From assembly GCA_028554755.1 (NCBI GenBank), contig JAPTOF010000008.1:15605001-15669000 (forward strand): DNA of 64,000 nucleotides. Reading direction: 5' to 3'. Origin of the DNA: Cordia subcordata (taxonomy: Eukaryota; Streptophyta; Magnoliopsida; Boraginales; Cordiaceae). The notes under the pieces were generated by a model. That model did not search any database, was not told the DNA's origin, and saw nothing but the letters and a program-made list of their open reading frames with translations. Position numbers and translations under genes: made by a program. Shown one piece after another: positions 32,056 through 43,184 of the stretch; the stretch's first letter is position 1, and every line of letters begins with the position of its first letter.

Positions 32056-33469
32056 TCCAAAGTTAGTAGTTTACCAATAATAAATGGTCGATCAAAATTC
32101 CAGAGCAAGTGCTAAATTCTTCAAAAAGAGACATCAACAAGAAACAAGCAAGTGTCACATCCAAAGTAAGATGCCCCACGAGGCTAAGAGCAACTTAATA
32201 AATGTTACCTCGAAAGTCAGCGTGTTCAATTCCCAGAATATCCAAATGGTTCACACCCCCATTTTCATGAACCCAGAAATTTAAACAATGAAGTAATAAA
32301 AAGTGAGATGCAATAAACCTGACTTCGGTACCGATGTGAGCGAAAAGAAATGGAACAATACAGAGGATAGAACTATTAAGGCTCAGATATGTAAAGTGAA
32401 ATCATAAGCTTAAAGAAGGTACAAACATGCTTTAGAGAAAAACCCCGTCATGTTACATCCTCACTTCTCTAGGAGCTAGAGAGCCAAATCCGTATTCCAG
32501 AACCAAGAGATTTGTAAACAAACTCGTTACATATTCCAATACCATCATGTAAGATATTGCGCTATTCAATCTAATAACAGCTTTTTTTTACTGCAAACCT
32601 ATGCTTCTTAACTAGTAACAAATGCACCCAACATTATATGCTATGGTAATTCACACTAGTGGTATCTCTTACAAATGTCTCAACCAAAGAGACATTGCAT
32701 TGAAAGAATTTCAGCTATAAACCACATGCAGAAATTATTACCAAGAAAATACACATTGTATACCAAGACAGATAAATGAAAGACAAGATTATGCTCAAAT
32801 CAATATTTCCATCAAGGAAGAGTCTAACATTCCATAGCTGGAAACTCCTGCTGCGTATCAAGGCTGTCCAGCTAAGATATGGATCAGATCTCCTTACTGA
32901 TTCCTCTTAGGATTGCAGCACCAGCTTCAAGGATTTGGGTTTAAGTTATGGCAAATCTGTGCGGAAGAGAAGGGGCAACCACTTGTCTAAGAATCCCATC
33001 AGTCTGCTGCCTCATTCTCAAGCAGGTATCACACAAATCTTTATCTAGTATCAAGCTTCAGTTAGCTAAATGGGAATTTAGCAAAGCAAAAATTCAGGAA
33101 TCTTTGATGTCTTGAATTGAAAGATACAGAAAGGCTGAGGCTCAGATCTATATAATTAATCAGGTAAGAACCCCGATCTGCCATGGCTGCAAACCAACAA
33201 CCATGTTGCCACCAGCATACAGATTGGACCTCAGTACCTGATTCGATTTGCTCATGAAAATATCATCACAGCCTCTAGATCATTGCTTTCAATTTTATTT
33301 TGTCTTCTTTTTCAGGGTTTAGGATTCAGGGAACAACACCAGCAGCAGCACCAAACAATACAAGCATACAAATGCATGTATACACACATAATAAGCCTGT
33401 ATTCGTGGCTCTGCATTTGTGTTTCCAGAAGGGCTGTTGGTTCAGAGAGAGAAAGAAATCACAGGCATT

Positions 33470-33513
33470 GCAGAGAGGGGCAACCACCCTTCATAGAAAT
33501 CCCATCTCTCAGC
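33470..33513. repeat. Conserved hairpin block, unit 2, copy H2a (44 nt)
   Basis: GCAGAGAG pairs with CTCTCAGC except for one mismatch; the inner GGGG/CCCA and the loop CAACCACCCTTCATAG match 16635 and 33627. Confidence 0.6.
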
Positions 33514-33626
33514 TTGCCTCATAATCAACTGCATCTTGTTAAAATTAAGGGCCAGTTTGGGTTGGTGTTCACTTGTGTTTCTATAGAGGGCTGTTGGTTC
33601 AGATAGAAGAACAAATCATTGGCATT

Positions 33627-33670
33627 GCAGAGAGGGGCAACCACCCTTCATAGAAATCCCATCTCTTTGC
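33627..33670. repeat. Conserved hairpin block, unit 2, copy H2b (44 nt)
   Basis: GCAGAGAG faces CTCTTTGC, which keeps the stem with one position changed (C to T) that can be read as a G-T wobble in RNA on one strand. The loop is identical to the previous copy. Confidence 0.6.
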
Positions 33671-34391
33671 TTGCCTCATAATCAAGTGCAACTTCTTAAA
33701 GCTAAGAGCCTGTTTGGATTGACAAGAAAAGGAAGATAGATACAGGAAATCATAGAACAAAGGCTCCGTTTGTTTGCCGGAAATTTTTTCCTGAAACATG
33801 TGCTCCTATCTTTCCAGGTATATAATAACCACCGTAATATAAATTTTTTCCCCCTTCTCCAGTCAATAAAATATATAGTGACACCAAGAGTAAAATGTTT
33901 CCATGTATGTGCCACTGCTTTACAGCTCAAGAAGTTATCTTTGCATCAATCACACACACACACACACACTTCCTTTTCCTTGTAACAACCAACAATCAAG
34001 TAATATTCTACTCTCTACAGAAATATTTTCCCCTATTAGGGGTTAGTTTGTAGTCAAAAGGGAAAGCAAATGAAAGGAACGATACAGAGAAGATATATGA
34101 CGCTTAGATCCTTTACAGAGCGGCAAAGAGAATGTAACACTGCCATGGCTGCAAAAGCACCGGTTGCATGTGGGACAATCAAGACCGAACCACTTACCAT
34201 CCGGGTTGCCCCACCAAGATACGGGTTAATTTAGCCACTATGCCCCATTCGTTTGCTCAAAAGGAAAGAATCATCACAGCCTTCCCACAAATAAAAACAC
34301 ACATATCCACATACATACATTTACACTATGTTTGGATTTGCAAGGAAAAGCAAATTATGTGAAGCTACAGGGGATAAAATGGCATTTAGCA

Positions 34392-34426
34392 CTTTGGTCT
34401 AGTGGTATGATTCCCGCTTCGGGTGC
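34392..34426 (+). pseudogene. tRNA-Pro(CGG) 5' half, unit 2
   Basis: TTTGGTCTAGTGGTATGATT followed by CCCGCTTCGGGTGC is the D-arm and anticodon arm of a plant tRNA-Pro with a CGG anticodon, almost unchanged. GGCATTT just before it (34381) fits the acceptor strand after a 5-base insertion. The sequence leaves the tRNA at 34427, so the T-arm and 3' acceptor strand are missing. Plant tRNA-Pro genes are well conserved, so the match is convincing from memory; an active tRNA is excluded. Confidence 0.75.
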
Positions 34427-34686
34427 AGCTCATGGGCTAAAAGCAATTTACCAAACGAAAACACACGCTAATTTACCAAACGAAAACACACGCTCATACA
34501 CACTTTGCTTATATACTGCCCAAGGCATGATCCAAGTGAGGGTGTTTGGAAGTGCTTATCTTAGGTGCTTGAAACCTTGTTTACCAGCAAAAGAAAGCTT
34601 ACAAGATCTTAACAAAATAAGGCTCAGATATGTGTACAAAACAAGGTAAAGAGAATGGAGAACACCGCCATGGCTGCAAAACTCAC

Positions 34687-34742
34687 CAGTTGCATGTGGG
34701 TAGGAAAAACCCATATGAAGTCCGACCCACTTACCATCTGGG
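34687..34742 (-). other. Conserved exon-like block with GTGAGT donor, unit 2
   Basis: The minus strand reads MVSGSDFIWVFPTHMQL from an ATG at 34737 and is followed by GTGAGTTTTGCAGCCATGG. Differences from the unit 1 copy at 22545 are substitutions that keep length, frame and donor. Without expression data this remains a pattern, not a gene call. Confidence 0.35.
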
Positions 34743-34985
34743 CTGCCCCGCCAGGATACGGGTCAGTATTTTCTCAATACCCATTTCATTGGCTCAGAGA
34801 TCCAAAAGAAAAAAAAACACCTAGAAGAATCGTCACGGCCTCATAAAAGCCAAGTTATTTTCCAACAAACCAAACGAGCCCTAGTAAGTAAAATTAACCA
34901 AAAGGTTCAAAGGTCCCCGGGTTCGATTCCTGAGAAACGAGGGTGGTTGTTATTGTGATTAGGAGGAGGGAAATCATAGGCATTA

Positions 34986-35029
34986 GCAGAGAGGGGCAAC
35001 CACCCATGAGAAATTCCCAATCTCTCTGC
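34986..35029. repeat. Conserved hairpin block, unit 2, copy H4 (44 nt)
   Basis: Perfect 8-bp stem GCAGAGAG/CTCTCTGC plus GGGG/CCCA; loop CAACCACCCATGAG. It is the counterpart of 22890, where the outer pair is A-T. Confidence 0.65.
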
Positions 35030-35100
35030 CGCCTCATTCATTTCTCTGAGCTACTCTGTTCTCGATTGTTGTGGCGGGACTACTATACGATGTGTGCTTG

Positions 35101-36002
35101 ACTTTCCTCTGTAGAGAAAATGAGTAAATGTTCTATTTTTTTTAAAAAAAATCAAAATATAATGGTTTTGAAATAAATAAAAAAAAGATGCCATCAAATA
35201 CAATTTTGAGATATCAAAACTTGAAGACGAGGAGCTCTCAAAGCACCTCTGCCCCGTGGTGCCATGTTATCTTTGAGTTTAAACTTGAGTATTGTTAATA
35301 TTCGAGTTTTGAGGACTTAGAAGACTTTTCTTATTTTTATATCTTCTAGTTTTAAATATTAAAAAATTTGCTTTTAAAGAAAGCAATCTTGATTACATGG
35401 CACCACATCTGCCATGATGATAATTTTAGAGCCGCTTAGATGGCACTTGAAAACTCAAAGTTCTGTTTTGTAGCATTTTCCTCTTTAGTTTCAAAATCAT
35501 GGCTTTTTTGTTATTTTTTTTAATGGGATATTTAGCGCATTTTCTTCTTTTCTATAGACCTAAATTGATATTTTTTTGTTTGTATATTATTTTTAGTGTC
35601 TCATTTTGATTGCACTTATAGTATATATATTTAAGTTTTTTGGTCTAATTTATAAACAAATTTAATAATTTATATTAGATTATATACGGTATAAAATAGA
35701 TTATAATATATTTAAATATTTTAATAATATACTTTTTAAAAATAATAATTATGTTTATATTGAGTTTCAAGTGATATTTTATTTTTATATTTTAATTGTC
35801 ATTTTGATAATTTCAACTATTTTATATAATACTTTATCTAAACATAAAAATACTTATTTTTATAAAGAGAACTTCTATTCCAATGCTTATTTAAAATGAA
35901 AAATGTAAAAAAAAAAGGTCATTTAAAATAAATTAGTTTCAGTAGTTTTTCACAAGACAATCCTAATGCCCTCTAGATCACATCCATAGTGAAGCTACTA
36001 AC
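35101..36002. other. AT-rich stretch without genes
   Basis: No coding signal, repeat boundary or RNA gene could be recognised. Confidence 0.5.
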
Positions 36003-36282
36003 GCTGTGTTTGCAATGAGCTTATCATAAAATATTTTTTTAATTGATTTGAAAGAGATAACTCTTTTTATCTTATAAGATATATGACATCTTATCACAAA
36101 CATCCTATAAAAACTCAAGACAAGTCATACTTTTTATCTTATAAGACGTAAACAATCTATCATTGTCTTATTTTTTACAACTATAAATAAGACATCTTAT
36201 TTCAAGTATCTTATAAAAACTCAAAGCAAACCATAATTTTCTATATCGAAAGCATAAAGTAAGCCTATACCAAACAGAGTAT
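36003..36282. mobile_element. MITE copy 3 (about 280 bp)
   Basis: Same family as 12361 and 14467: starts GCTGTGTTTGCAATGAGCTT and ends CTATACCAAACAGAGT. The interior contains TTATCTTATAAGATAT and ACATCTTATCACAAACATCC blocks in the same order as copy 2. Confidence 0.65.
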
Positions 36283-37799
36283 AAGCAAGAATACATTATA
36301 ATCAGTTAATACCCCAAAATTGCACTCGATGGCCTTAATGGCTAAAGGGAGGAAAGGAGACCTATTACGGTCGAAGAGTAGAGAAATGAGACTGAAAGCA
36401 TCGTCAGAAGGACTAAGCAGCTGATATGCGACCAAGAAAGAATAAGGTGGTAGATGTGGCACACGTGATATAGAGTAAAGACCAAGTCAAATAACACACG
36501 TGCAGGAACAACTTTTGAGCGAAATTGGAGAACGAGATTGACGACAAATCAAATTCAGCTGCTCTATTTGATATAGCTCCATAGTCAAACAGGTTTGTTG
36601 AGGATTTTCAGGGGGTATCTAGAATAGAAGCAGGACGAAGCTCGAAAGTAAGGGACAACTACCAAATTTATCCTATTATCTATCTTAGCCCTTCACCGCT
36701 TAGTTTAACCTAGTTTAGCTTAGTCATAATATAATATAGCGTAATTTAGCTCTAGTCTAGATAGCAAAACATTTTGGCATCATTGTAATTAGCAAAACAT
36801 TTTGGCATCATTGTAATTCTGATCGTATTGTATTAGACTTATATTCAAAGAGAGTTGTTATCGTGGGTTCTTTGTAGACATTCATTCATAGTAATAAAAC
36901 TTGTGATCAGGTGCATTGCCTATTCATTCAACGCTTTGGATTTTGTCCCTGTTCAGTTATGTTAATTCGAATAAAGCTTGAATTATTGCACTGTTAGTAC
37001 ATTAAATTGGAAAGTTCGTTATGCATAGCAGTACAAGTCTCTAGATCGAATTTAAGTCTAGAAAAGAACCCTTCATAGTAAGTTTGCGCAAATGAGCTAG
37101 ATGGTCGCGTAGTCGTCGCATGAGGATACAATCTCTTCAACACAAGGTTAGTACCTGGTCGAATTTGTGGCCAATGATGTGTAAACAGAAGGGAGATTTT
37201 CTGAGCAAACAAATTTTGGACACAAGATGGGACCCACTGCAAATATGCATGGAACACCCACAGCAAAGGTCCAATAATAAATAAAGATAGGGAAGAGGAT
37301 TCGACAACACTCACATCGACTTCAAACAAAGAAAGTTGACATCCTAATCGGGAGACATTAACGCCGAGCATATCAGAGCCACTCCTTATCATCCAATTGT
37401 AGACTAATACGGCAACCATCATCCGGCAATGAATCCCCAAGGCCAGAAATAGCCAAGCAAGTAATGGCATAGTTGCAAGATCGTTTCATGTCCTAGGTAT
37501 AGAATACCATTACTGGCGCTAAGGCAAAGGTAAGAGATAAGATTTTCATTAGGGTGGTCATAGAATAAAATGAGATGCTTGGGAACATGCTAGTCCCTTT
37601 AATTTGTGCGACTAGGGATGCGACCATTGCTATGCAAAATGTGCTAGCCAATCAAGTCGCATGCTAGAATAGTTGACCTTAAACAACCATCGCACACAGC
37701 AGCTAAATAAAGGGGTACATAAGGCAATAGAAGAGGCTAGGATTATTGTTGCTCAAATGGAGAACCTTAGTCCAACCACTCAGCTTAATAATAAGGCCT
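36283..37799. other. Unclassified stretch, possible decayed retroelement
   Basis: It is less AT-rich than its left flank. A minus-strand frame of 158 codons (36994-37470) has no motif I recognise and a hydrophobic, Ser-rich composition. AATAAA motifs near 36894 and 36973 and phrases such as TTGTGATCAGGTGCATTGCC suggest an LTR end, and plus-strand sequence around 37700-37850 weakly resembles retroelement gag. I cannot support a specific call. Confidence 0.4.
36763..36818. repeat. 28-bp perfect tandem duplication
   Basis: The 28-base unit beginning AGCAAAACATTTTGGCATCA occurs twice back to back (36763-36790, 36791-36818) without a difference. A recent local slippage or gap-repair event is the simplest explanation. 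Confidence 0.9.
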
Positions 37800-38783
37800 A
37801 TGAGTCGGCAAAGGCTATAAAGAGGCGTGAATAGAATGTTTCGGCAACAGATTCCACTTTTTCAAACTTTATTGAAACTCCAATAAAGACTTTGATAGTA
37901 AGTTTGCAAGAACAAAAGTAAACAAAGCAAAGCAACAAAGAAAGTGAACACCGAATTTATAGTAGTTTAGTGTCTAACCTACATCTATTCCTCAATCACC
38001 CTAATCGAGAATTTCAGCAATCTCTACTAAAACACAATCCTGTGCTTTTCAAATGCTGACTTAGCACGAACAAACTTACAGCCTTTATTTGAACTCAAAT
38101 CAAGAAACCCAAACCTTAATTCTTCCTGAATCAAGATACCTAATTGAAAGCTCAATTGTTTTGTTGTTTTTCTTTCAATCTAAGCACATACTCAACTTTT
38201 CTATGATAGATACAAGAATATGAAAGTGAAAACTCATAAAGTTTTAGCACAAAGCAAAGAGAAAATGAAGTTAGACTTTTGATCTTATGATTACATCAAT
38301 TTATGTGTAAAAAGTTGTTTTTAGCTATTGATTTGATGGTATTTATACGCTTATTTGAAAAATAACTTATGATACATTTAGAGAAGCCCTAATATCAAAT
38401 TTAAACGTTTAGGAGGGGATAAGGTTGTACAAATATACCAAAAATGACTAGTTTTGGATAACGTTTCAAGTGACTACTCAGGTCTGCATGAGGTCTGAAT
38501 TGTGCTAGTTGCCCGGATACCTTTCCTAGTAGAGACCACAAATATCTATTTACGATAGAGCCCTAGCACATTCGGGGTGCCCAAATGGGCTCACCCGTGC
38601 CTAATCGAAAACTCATTGTTGGGTGAGGTCTTTACAAGTTTATTCGACCAGAATTTGAATTGAGTTCAAAAGCAATTCAAGTTCCACACTACCTTTTTCA
38701 AAAACCAAGTTTTCAAAGTAATGTTTTGGATCATAAGAAAACATTTAAAAGTGCATAAAAGCTTTGAAAACACTTAGAGCACA
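37800..38783 (-). repeat. LTR-like fragment, minus orientation
   Basis: Read on the minus strand it starts TGTGCTCTAAGTG, has GCGTATAAATACC (TATA-like) about 450 bases in, then CTTGTATCTATCATAG and GGGTTTCTTGATTTG, and ends near CTATTCACGCCTCT. The ATTCACGCC(C) ending is typical of SIRE-like copia LTRs. No internal region or primer site follows, so it may be a solo LTR. Boundaries are approximate. Confidence 0.4.
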
Positions 38784-38784
38784 T

Positions 38785-39700
38785 TGATGTAGCTCGGTCG
38801 GATAGAAAAAAATTAAATGCAAATTAGACCAAGTTTTAATCCACAAGTGTATGGATCAAAAGTAGTGCAGTGTGTATAATACAGGATTGTCTCCACAAGG
38901 AAGTTCCTAAGATAATCTAATCATGCTCATGTGTCAATAATATGCTTACATGATTATGTGATATATTCAAAAAGGAACTGAAGAAAATTAAAACTAAACT
39001 AACCCTAATCTAGGGGCATGCAAATAGGTTTTCTATATTTGGATTAGATTCTAGAGTTGGGTCGTCATCATGACACGTATTCGAGAATTTTAGTGTGTGT
39101 GCCTGTACTTTCGTGCCTAGCATATAATCCTAGTTGATGGTACACCTCTATCCTTAATTTGGCCTAATTAGGGTCTAGTCATGTCCAGTCAACCTAGGGC
39201 TTAAGCTAATACACTTGATCTTTGATCGAGTCTCTAACTAATTACTATTCTAGCCATTAATTTTCTTATGAACTAAGGCCTGTAATTCTAAGTCAATTAG
39301 GTGCAGTCGGTTCCTTTATGGCAAGTATTTGACTAAGACTTCGGTATTAATAAGTGTTTCACGCTAAACTAAAGACCTCAGTTAGTCATGAATAGTGCAA
39401 AGACACGCTGACATGATGTAGATCAAGACTTATATCATACACATAGACATGCGTAATAAAAGCCATAAACAATTAATGTACAAATCATGTAATTATGCGC
39501 CAAAATTCACAAATAGAATGCACAAAACATGAAACCCAATTCATAGAAATCTAAGCCTAACCCTATGTTTAAATTTCTAACTCAACATGTTCAATCTCAA
39601 ATTAAAACTAAAATTAAAGCTTAAAATTGATCGTAAGCTGTCTTCAAAGCTCAAAAATTAAGTTAGATGCTTGCCCTTTACTTTCGGTGCTCAAATCCTC
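38785..39700 (+). repeat. Non-coding repeat, family related to 47645 and 56132 (copy A)
   Basis: It starts TGATGTAGCTCGGTCGG and soon shows CCACAAGTGTATGG..GTAGTGCAGTGTGT..GATTGTCTCCACAAGG, parallel to GCAAGTGCACGG..GTGCAGTACAGTGTGT..GGTCGAATCCACAGGG in the other two copies. CACATAGACATG occurs inside, as in copy B. It has no coding capacity. The right end could not be fixed and homology is distant. Confidence 0.5.
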
Positions 39701-40115
39701 TTTTTTCTTCAAGTTTAACCAAAATTTTCTCCAAAAATTAGGGATGGCTACGGGACGGGTATCCTGTTCACGAAGGAATTCTAACCCACTACCCGGATAA
39801 CATCCGGAATCCTGATCCTGTCCCAAACTTAGATAAAAATTAAACGAGAATCCCATTCCCAGAATGTCCCACATTAGGTAAAAAAATTAAAATTTAAATA
39901 AAAATCTTAACCCAAAACATCGTAAACCCACGAAACCTAGAATTGCCCGAACCCGAACTCAAGATATGCTCTTAATCTCCCTCCCAAACCTGAAACCTAG
40001 GACACGAAACTCAAATTAAGTCACTAAATTTTAAAAAACTAACCACTTAAATAAATTTCTTATTTTTGCCCAAAAAAAATTAACTAATATCTCTAAAATA
40101 CATTAAAATGATAAA
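39701..40115. other. Short stretch without genes
   Basis: A proline-like CCC/GGG-rich patch (39750-39850) and then AT-rich DNA. A minus-strand frame of 76 codons at 39644 has no motif. Confidence 0.4.
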
Positions 40116-40214
40116 TCTATATCTATATTATATACTAAAGTTGAACTGTTGCACTATACTATTTTCAAGTGTCATTTTCAATCTGTCGCAATGTGTTGCT
40201 TTCATATAGACTTA

Positions 40215-40218
<4 letters not shown>

Positions 40219-40250
<32 letters not shown>
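40219..40250. repeat. (AT)n microsatellite
   Basis: About 15 AT dinucleotides lie inside the left Helitron shell. Confidence 0.9.
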
Positions 40251-40251
<1 letters not shown>

Positions 40252-40323
40252 CTAAGAGTATACGACTTATAACTACAAATGTGTTCTAGAATTTATTGCT
40301 GAACGTATATTTTTGCCCCTTTC

Positions 40324-42105
40324 TGAAAGCAAGAGAATCCCAATTCTTTCTCTTTGCAGAAATTGCTCACTCTCAAGCAAAACAAAGACACGGTAATATA
40401 AATAAAAGGTTACGATTATACCTCTATATTATGCGTTTGTGAATTTTTCTACAAGTCGTGCCTATAGTGGAAACTTTGGATCCTCCCTCTTCGTATGCTG
40501 GTTCACAAGAAGATGGAGAAGGTTCTTTATGGTGAGTGATTTTTTTTAATTGAAAGAAAAAAAACTAGCTTGTTTCTTTCTTTTTAGGTGATATATAAAG
40601 AGAATAAAGAAGATAGAATATGAAGATATGTTTCTATCTTCAAGATATTTAAAATATTCAAAAAGAGAGAAAAGAGGGAAGATATTTGATATCTTCTATC
40701 CCTTTTTATTACTTTAAATTACTATATTATTTATTATCAAATAATAGATAATTCAAATGATGATAAATACTATTATTAATAGAACTCTTATTACCATTAT
40801 CTTATAGATAATATTATATTTAATTATTCAAAATAATTAAATTTAGAATCTTATTATCTAATAAGAATTAATTTAAAATAACCTAATATATATTTTACTA
40901 GGCTTACAAGCCCAATTTATAAATTCTTCCTGCAAACCCAAAATCTTATAAACAATTTTATAAGATAAGTTAATTATGACATGGGCCTTTCATAATACGA
41001 TTCATGATTAAATATCCAAATTAATGTATTTAATTCTTAAGTTTCAACTAAACTCATAATTAAATTTCACCAATTAACCAAGAATTAATTTGTCACTAGT
41101 CCGTAATGCTAGTTAGGTATAGCCAAATTAATTCCATTTGACAATTATTTAATCTTTATTAAATAAAATAATGACGCTCATTAAATTGTCAATTCTCCAA
41201 AATCCAATTAAACTATGTGCAAGACTCCGAAGGTTCAAACCTAAGTCGGTAACATAAGAATATTTCTTATACTAATCGAAATTACCGTTTAGCAACAATT
41301 TCCTACATCTGAAAAGGACCTTTGGTGCTCATGAATGATATCCCTTTGACCCTAGATGTTTGAAGATAAATAAAGAGATAGAGTTAACCATCAAGCCTCT
41401 AGTTAGTTATCCTTAGTCCAATGCCATAATATTATCATGACTAATCATAACAAACCCTATGACTCATCACAAGAGTTGCTTTGGCCAAAGTCTATAAGAA
41501 ATTAAATAGAACACTTGACCTTAAATACTCAGAGAGGTTAATCCTTTCTTGATCCACACATTAACTTCACTGAGTATTTGCCTATATCCAAATACGTTCC
41601 ATTACCAGATTAGAAATCTAGGTAGTCTAGTACTAAAATACAGGGAGTTGTTTATAAGTCTCGATAGTGATCTCAGATTAGAGGGATCAAATCATCCACG
41701 TTCACCACATGCATTCCTTTGACAGTTTGGGTATAATACCACATGATGCTATGTAGTTGAGTCTAGTTCAGTGAACATATCTCCATAATCACCTGTTTAT
41801 CATATCAGTGTCTCTACACTCTTCAATCATAAGGATAATCAACGATATGACAAACAATGACATATTCTTGATAAAAATTAATGTCCTATTATCCAATTTT
41901 ATCTTTTGGCCATAAACATATTTTAGAACAACTAGAACTCATCTTTATTCACTTAATTCTTTTGCAATTGTTCTAAGAACTTACATCATGATCACAAGAT
42001 ATGGATGGAACAATATGATACAATTTCCATAAAAACAATAAAATCCATATACTAAATAATTAGAAACCTGCAATAGAAGATTGACTTTAGGACACAATCT
42101 TAACA
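40324..42105 (-). repeat. Angela-like LTR, copy 1 (about 1.78 kb)
   Basis: On the minus strand it starts TGTTAAGATTGTGTCCTAAAG, comparable with the Angela-type TGTTGGGATTATATGCCC start, and ends TCTTGCTTTCA. It aligns along its length with 43185-45018 plus 59346-59875. No protein is encoded. In minus orientation this is the 3' LTR; a purine-rich AAGAGGGACAATAGGG precedes it. Confidence 0.7.
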
Positions 42106-43184
42106 CTTTTTGTGCCCTATTGTCCCTCTTCAGCCTTAATCTATCTTTCAATTCTGATTTGAACCTTATTTTCTCTTAATCAACAAATGAAATTCTTCCA
42201 ATCCCGATTTACTACCTTTTATACCATTTATATTACCCAATCTTCTCCTAGAATATGTGTAGGTATTTGCCACTATCTATCATCCTCTATTCCATTTCTT
42301 TTTATTCATTTGACAAAAAAAAAATATCTTTACTAAAAATATATCTACATATTCATATTTGTAAAAAAAAATATTCATAATTATTATCATCTTCTATTCC
42401 ATCTCTTTTTATTTAACACTTTAAGCACAAAAGGCTAAATTTTGTTAATTCATAATTAATAAAAATAGTAATCATAATAATTCACAATTAACAAGATATA
42501 TGCTAAAAAAAAACTATTGATTTATAATTAACAAAACTGAATTTTAATTGATTCCTAATCAATAAAATTCAGCATATTAATTCATAATCACACAATTAAA
42601 TTTTTTTATCAATCCTAAAATAACAAAAAAATTTTATTATCTTAAAATGGATTAAAATAATGAAAACTTTGTTAATTCATAATAAAAAATAAATTTTAAT
42701 TGATTCATAATCAATTATAAATTTAAAATCAAAATAGTTTTTTGATCAATCAAAAATAATAAACAATTTTATTATCTCTAAATTGACCAAAATAAAGAAA
42801 ATATTCTTTTAATCATAAAATCATGCTTTAGCATGACTTTGTAATCATGTCAAACATGATCACATACTCACACTTAAACATGATCAAGATCTCCCTTGGC
42901 TGCACATAATTTCAACATAGAAGTAGTTTATCCAATGAAACATGTCGAGACATGGTCTTGAAATTCACATCAAAATGTAATTGTTTTATCACATAAATTT
43001 AATTTAATAATTTTTTGATGCATATTAATAAGCCAAATTATTATTTACTATTTTAGATTTAAAAAAATTTAAATAAAATAGTAAAATAAAACAATTATCA
43101 AATAATACATTTCGCGAATAATTAAGTAGTTAACAATCACGAAAAATAAAAGGCACAAAAAGAATGAGTTGGCTCTAATACCAC
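42106..43184 (-). mobile_element. Short non-coding interior of the Angela-like element
   Basis: About 1.1 kb, AT-rich, with no gag or pol. At its 5' end (plus 43166-43184) the minus strand reads GTGGTATTAGAGCCAACTC, a close match to the TGGTATCAGAGC primer-binding site, directly adjoining the LTR. The first 250 bases at the other end (42106-42355) recur beyond the second LTR (59876-60125), which suggests an LTR-interior-LTR-interior array produced by unequal recombination and later truncated. Long LTRs around a short non-coding interior fit a LARD-like non-autonomous element. Confidence 0.65.

Larger units (their letters stand above)
32080..35100. repeat. Duplicated modular locus, unit 2
   Basis: Second copy, same orientation as unit 1 (14870-23040) and not interrupted by the Mutator-like element. 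In order it holds the AAATTCTTCAAAA start, a decayed counterpart of the 15196-15288 exon candidate, GCTATGGCTGGAAAC at 32830, GCCATGGCTGC at 33181, two hairpin blocks (33470, 33627), a (CA)n run at 33951-33968, GCCATGGCTGC at 34142 with GTTGCATGTGGG, a tRNA-Pro 5' half at 34392, another module at 34620-34800 with the donor-like block, a B-box-like sequence and a last hairpin at 34986. The unit ends with CGGGACTACTATACG, matching the unit 1 TATA region. Confidence 0.8.

Noticed and set aside
16482..35029. Hairpin blocks considered as microRNA precursors or the miR399 target-mimic motif
   Set aside because: The stem is too short for a microRNA precursor, and the conserved GGGCAACCACCC only matches the first bases of the IPS1/At4 mimic motif.
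36994..37470. 158-codon minus-strand frame
   Set aside because: No recognisable domain, hydrophobic and Ser-rich composition, no homologue in the duplicated DNA here, and the surrounding sequence looks like decayed repeat. Length alone is not enough.
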